Assembly: GCA_946612055.1 (NCBI GenBank) | Contig: CAMOEH010000090.1 | Span: 1 to 6,637, forward strand | Length of the DNA stretch: 6,637 nt | Direction: 5' to 3' | From: an uncultured Bacillota bacterium | GTDB lineage: Bacteria; Bacillota_I; Bacilli_A; RFN20; CAG-826 | Part shown: positions 6,153-6,637 of the stretch, one piece after another | Layout of the letters: every line of letters begins with the position of its first letter | Numbering within the stretch: the first letter of the stretch is position 1 | Made by a program: the position numbers and the translations under genes | Notes under the pieces: generated by a model | The model's input: only the letters and a program-made list of their open reading frames with translations | Told to the model about the DNA's origin: nothing | The model's database searches: none

Positions 6153-6637
6153 GGGAAGCCCTCGCTCTTTCGATAAGCAGATCTTTGTATTCGATCGGCA
6201 AATCGTTGAAATAACTGCTGAACCCCCACACTCGAACGATGAGATCGGTATGGTTTTCCGGGTGCAATTTCGCATCTAGAAGAGTTTCGTAACTCGTGAC
6301 ATTCATCTGCAATTCATAAACGCCGCTTTGACAGCACCCTCTTAGATATTGCAAGGAAGCAGAAGGATGCTTTTGGAATAGCGATTGATCAAAGAAAGTA
6401 TCGACAACGTTTCCGTTAACGCAGCGAGAAGGAAGATCGAGACTCCGGAAGAAATAAAGGACCTCCAAAGGAGAAGAAACGTGTTCATTGCTGACATGGA
6501 CTCCATAAGCCGTGTTGGCTTTTCTTCCATCAAAAGTCGCGGGAAGCTTGCTGCCATAAGCCAAATAATTGGAAGAAGACAATCCGAAATATAGCCGCTC
6601 CTCATGCTTCCCAACTTGGCAAGATAAGACCACGTCA
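6136..6637 (-). CDS. Glycyl radical enzyme (PFL-like superfamily), C-terminal part only
   Basis: The 5' part lies beyond the right edge; about 166 C-terminal residues are visible, ending with TAA at 6138-6136. The radical-bearing loop is LIVRVWGFSSYFNDLP. It matches the RVxGaS-type signature (a = aromatic), with the radical glycine encoded by GGG at 6225-6223, 29 residues from the end, as usual in this superfamily. Upstream segments also fit the family, including LQMNVTSYETLLDAKLHPE and VNGNVVDTFF. These are large anaerobic enzymes (about 700-850 aa) that include pyruvate formate-lyase, diol dehydratases, hydroxyproline dehydratase and C-S lyases. The subtype is decided by active-site residues that are not in the window, so no substrate can be named. 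RVWGFS differs from the RVSGYA of classical PFL and the RVAGYS of diol dehydratases as I recall them, suggesting another subgroup. The dedicated activase follows immediately, overlapping by 17 nt. Confidence 0.9.
   Translation of the reverse strand, partial: DVVLSCQVGKHEERLYFGLSSSNYLAYGSKLPATFDGRKANTAYGVHVSNEHVSSPLEVLYFFRSLDLPSRCVNGNVVDTFFDQSLFQKHPSASLQYLRGCCQSGVYELQMNVTSYETLLDAKLHPENHTDLIVRVWGFSSYFNDLPIEYKDLLIERARASRGQSL

Noticed and set aside
6153..6275. Longer activase start at ATG 6275
   Set aside because: It would add 41 residues unlike activase N-termini and overlap the radical-glycine region of the upstream gene by about 140 nt. Homology begins at the GTG at 6152.
1..6637. CRISPR arrays, tRNA/rRNA genes, insertion sequences or phage attachment sites
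   Set aside because: No regularly spaced repeats, structural RNA signatures, transposase motifs or terminal repeats were seen on either strand.

Overview
All recognisable genes in this window lie on the minus strand, so transcription runs from position 6637 towards position 1. Moderate-to-low G+C, strong AGGAGG-type ribosome binding sites, tightly packed or overlapping genes and LplB/LplC-type sugar permeases suggest an anaerobic Bacillota-like bacterium, probably gut or rumen associated. The glycyl radical enzyme supports anaerobiosis. No marker gene fixes the taxon, so this is inference.

Right-hand block (6637 to 5424): the C-terminal end of a glycyl radical enzyme, carrying the RVWGFS radical-glycine motif, overlaps by 17 nt a radical SAM activating enzyme that starts at GTG. 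They form an enzyme/activase pair; the catalytic body of the enzyme lies outside the window.

A 116-nt intergenic region (5308-5423) holds, in the minus-strand direction, two direct repeats of TTTATCCA exactly 22 bp apart, a 9-bp perfect inverted repeat, a candidate -10 box (TACAAT) inside the downstream arm, and a clear AAGGAG ribosome binding site. It looks like the regulated promoter of the left-hand operon.

Left-hand block (5307 to 1) is a compact sugar-utilisation operon. In order it has a GH99-like/WbsX-type protein, an L-arabinose/L-fucose isomerase-family enzyme, an SGNH hydrolase without a signal peptide, an LplB-type permease with a large extracytoplasmic domain inserted near its N-terminus, and the start of a second, LplC-like permease. 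No solute-binding protein or ATPase gene is present; they may lie past position 1 or elsewhere. The likely picture is import of an oligosaccharide, possibly acylated, followed by intracellular glycan processing, deacylation and sugar isomerisation.

The most notable anomaly is in the GH99-like gene. An in-frame TAA (4306-4308) ends it 45 codons before its natural end, just ahead of the family's conserved C-terminal WNEWTEG...LEP block. That block continues in the same frame to a TGA overlapping the isomerase start. This is a nonsense mutation, a sequencing or assembly error, or, less likely, readthrough.
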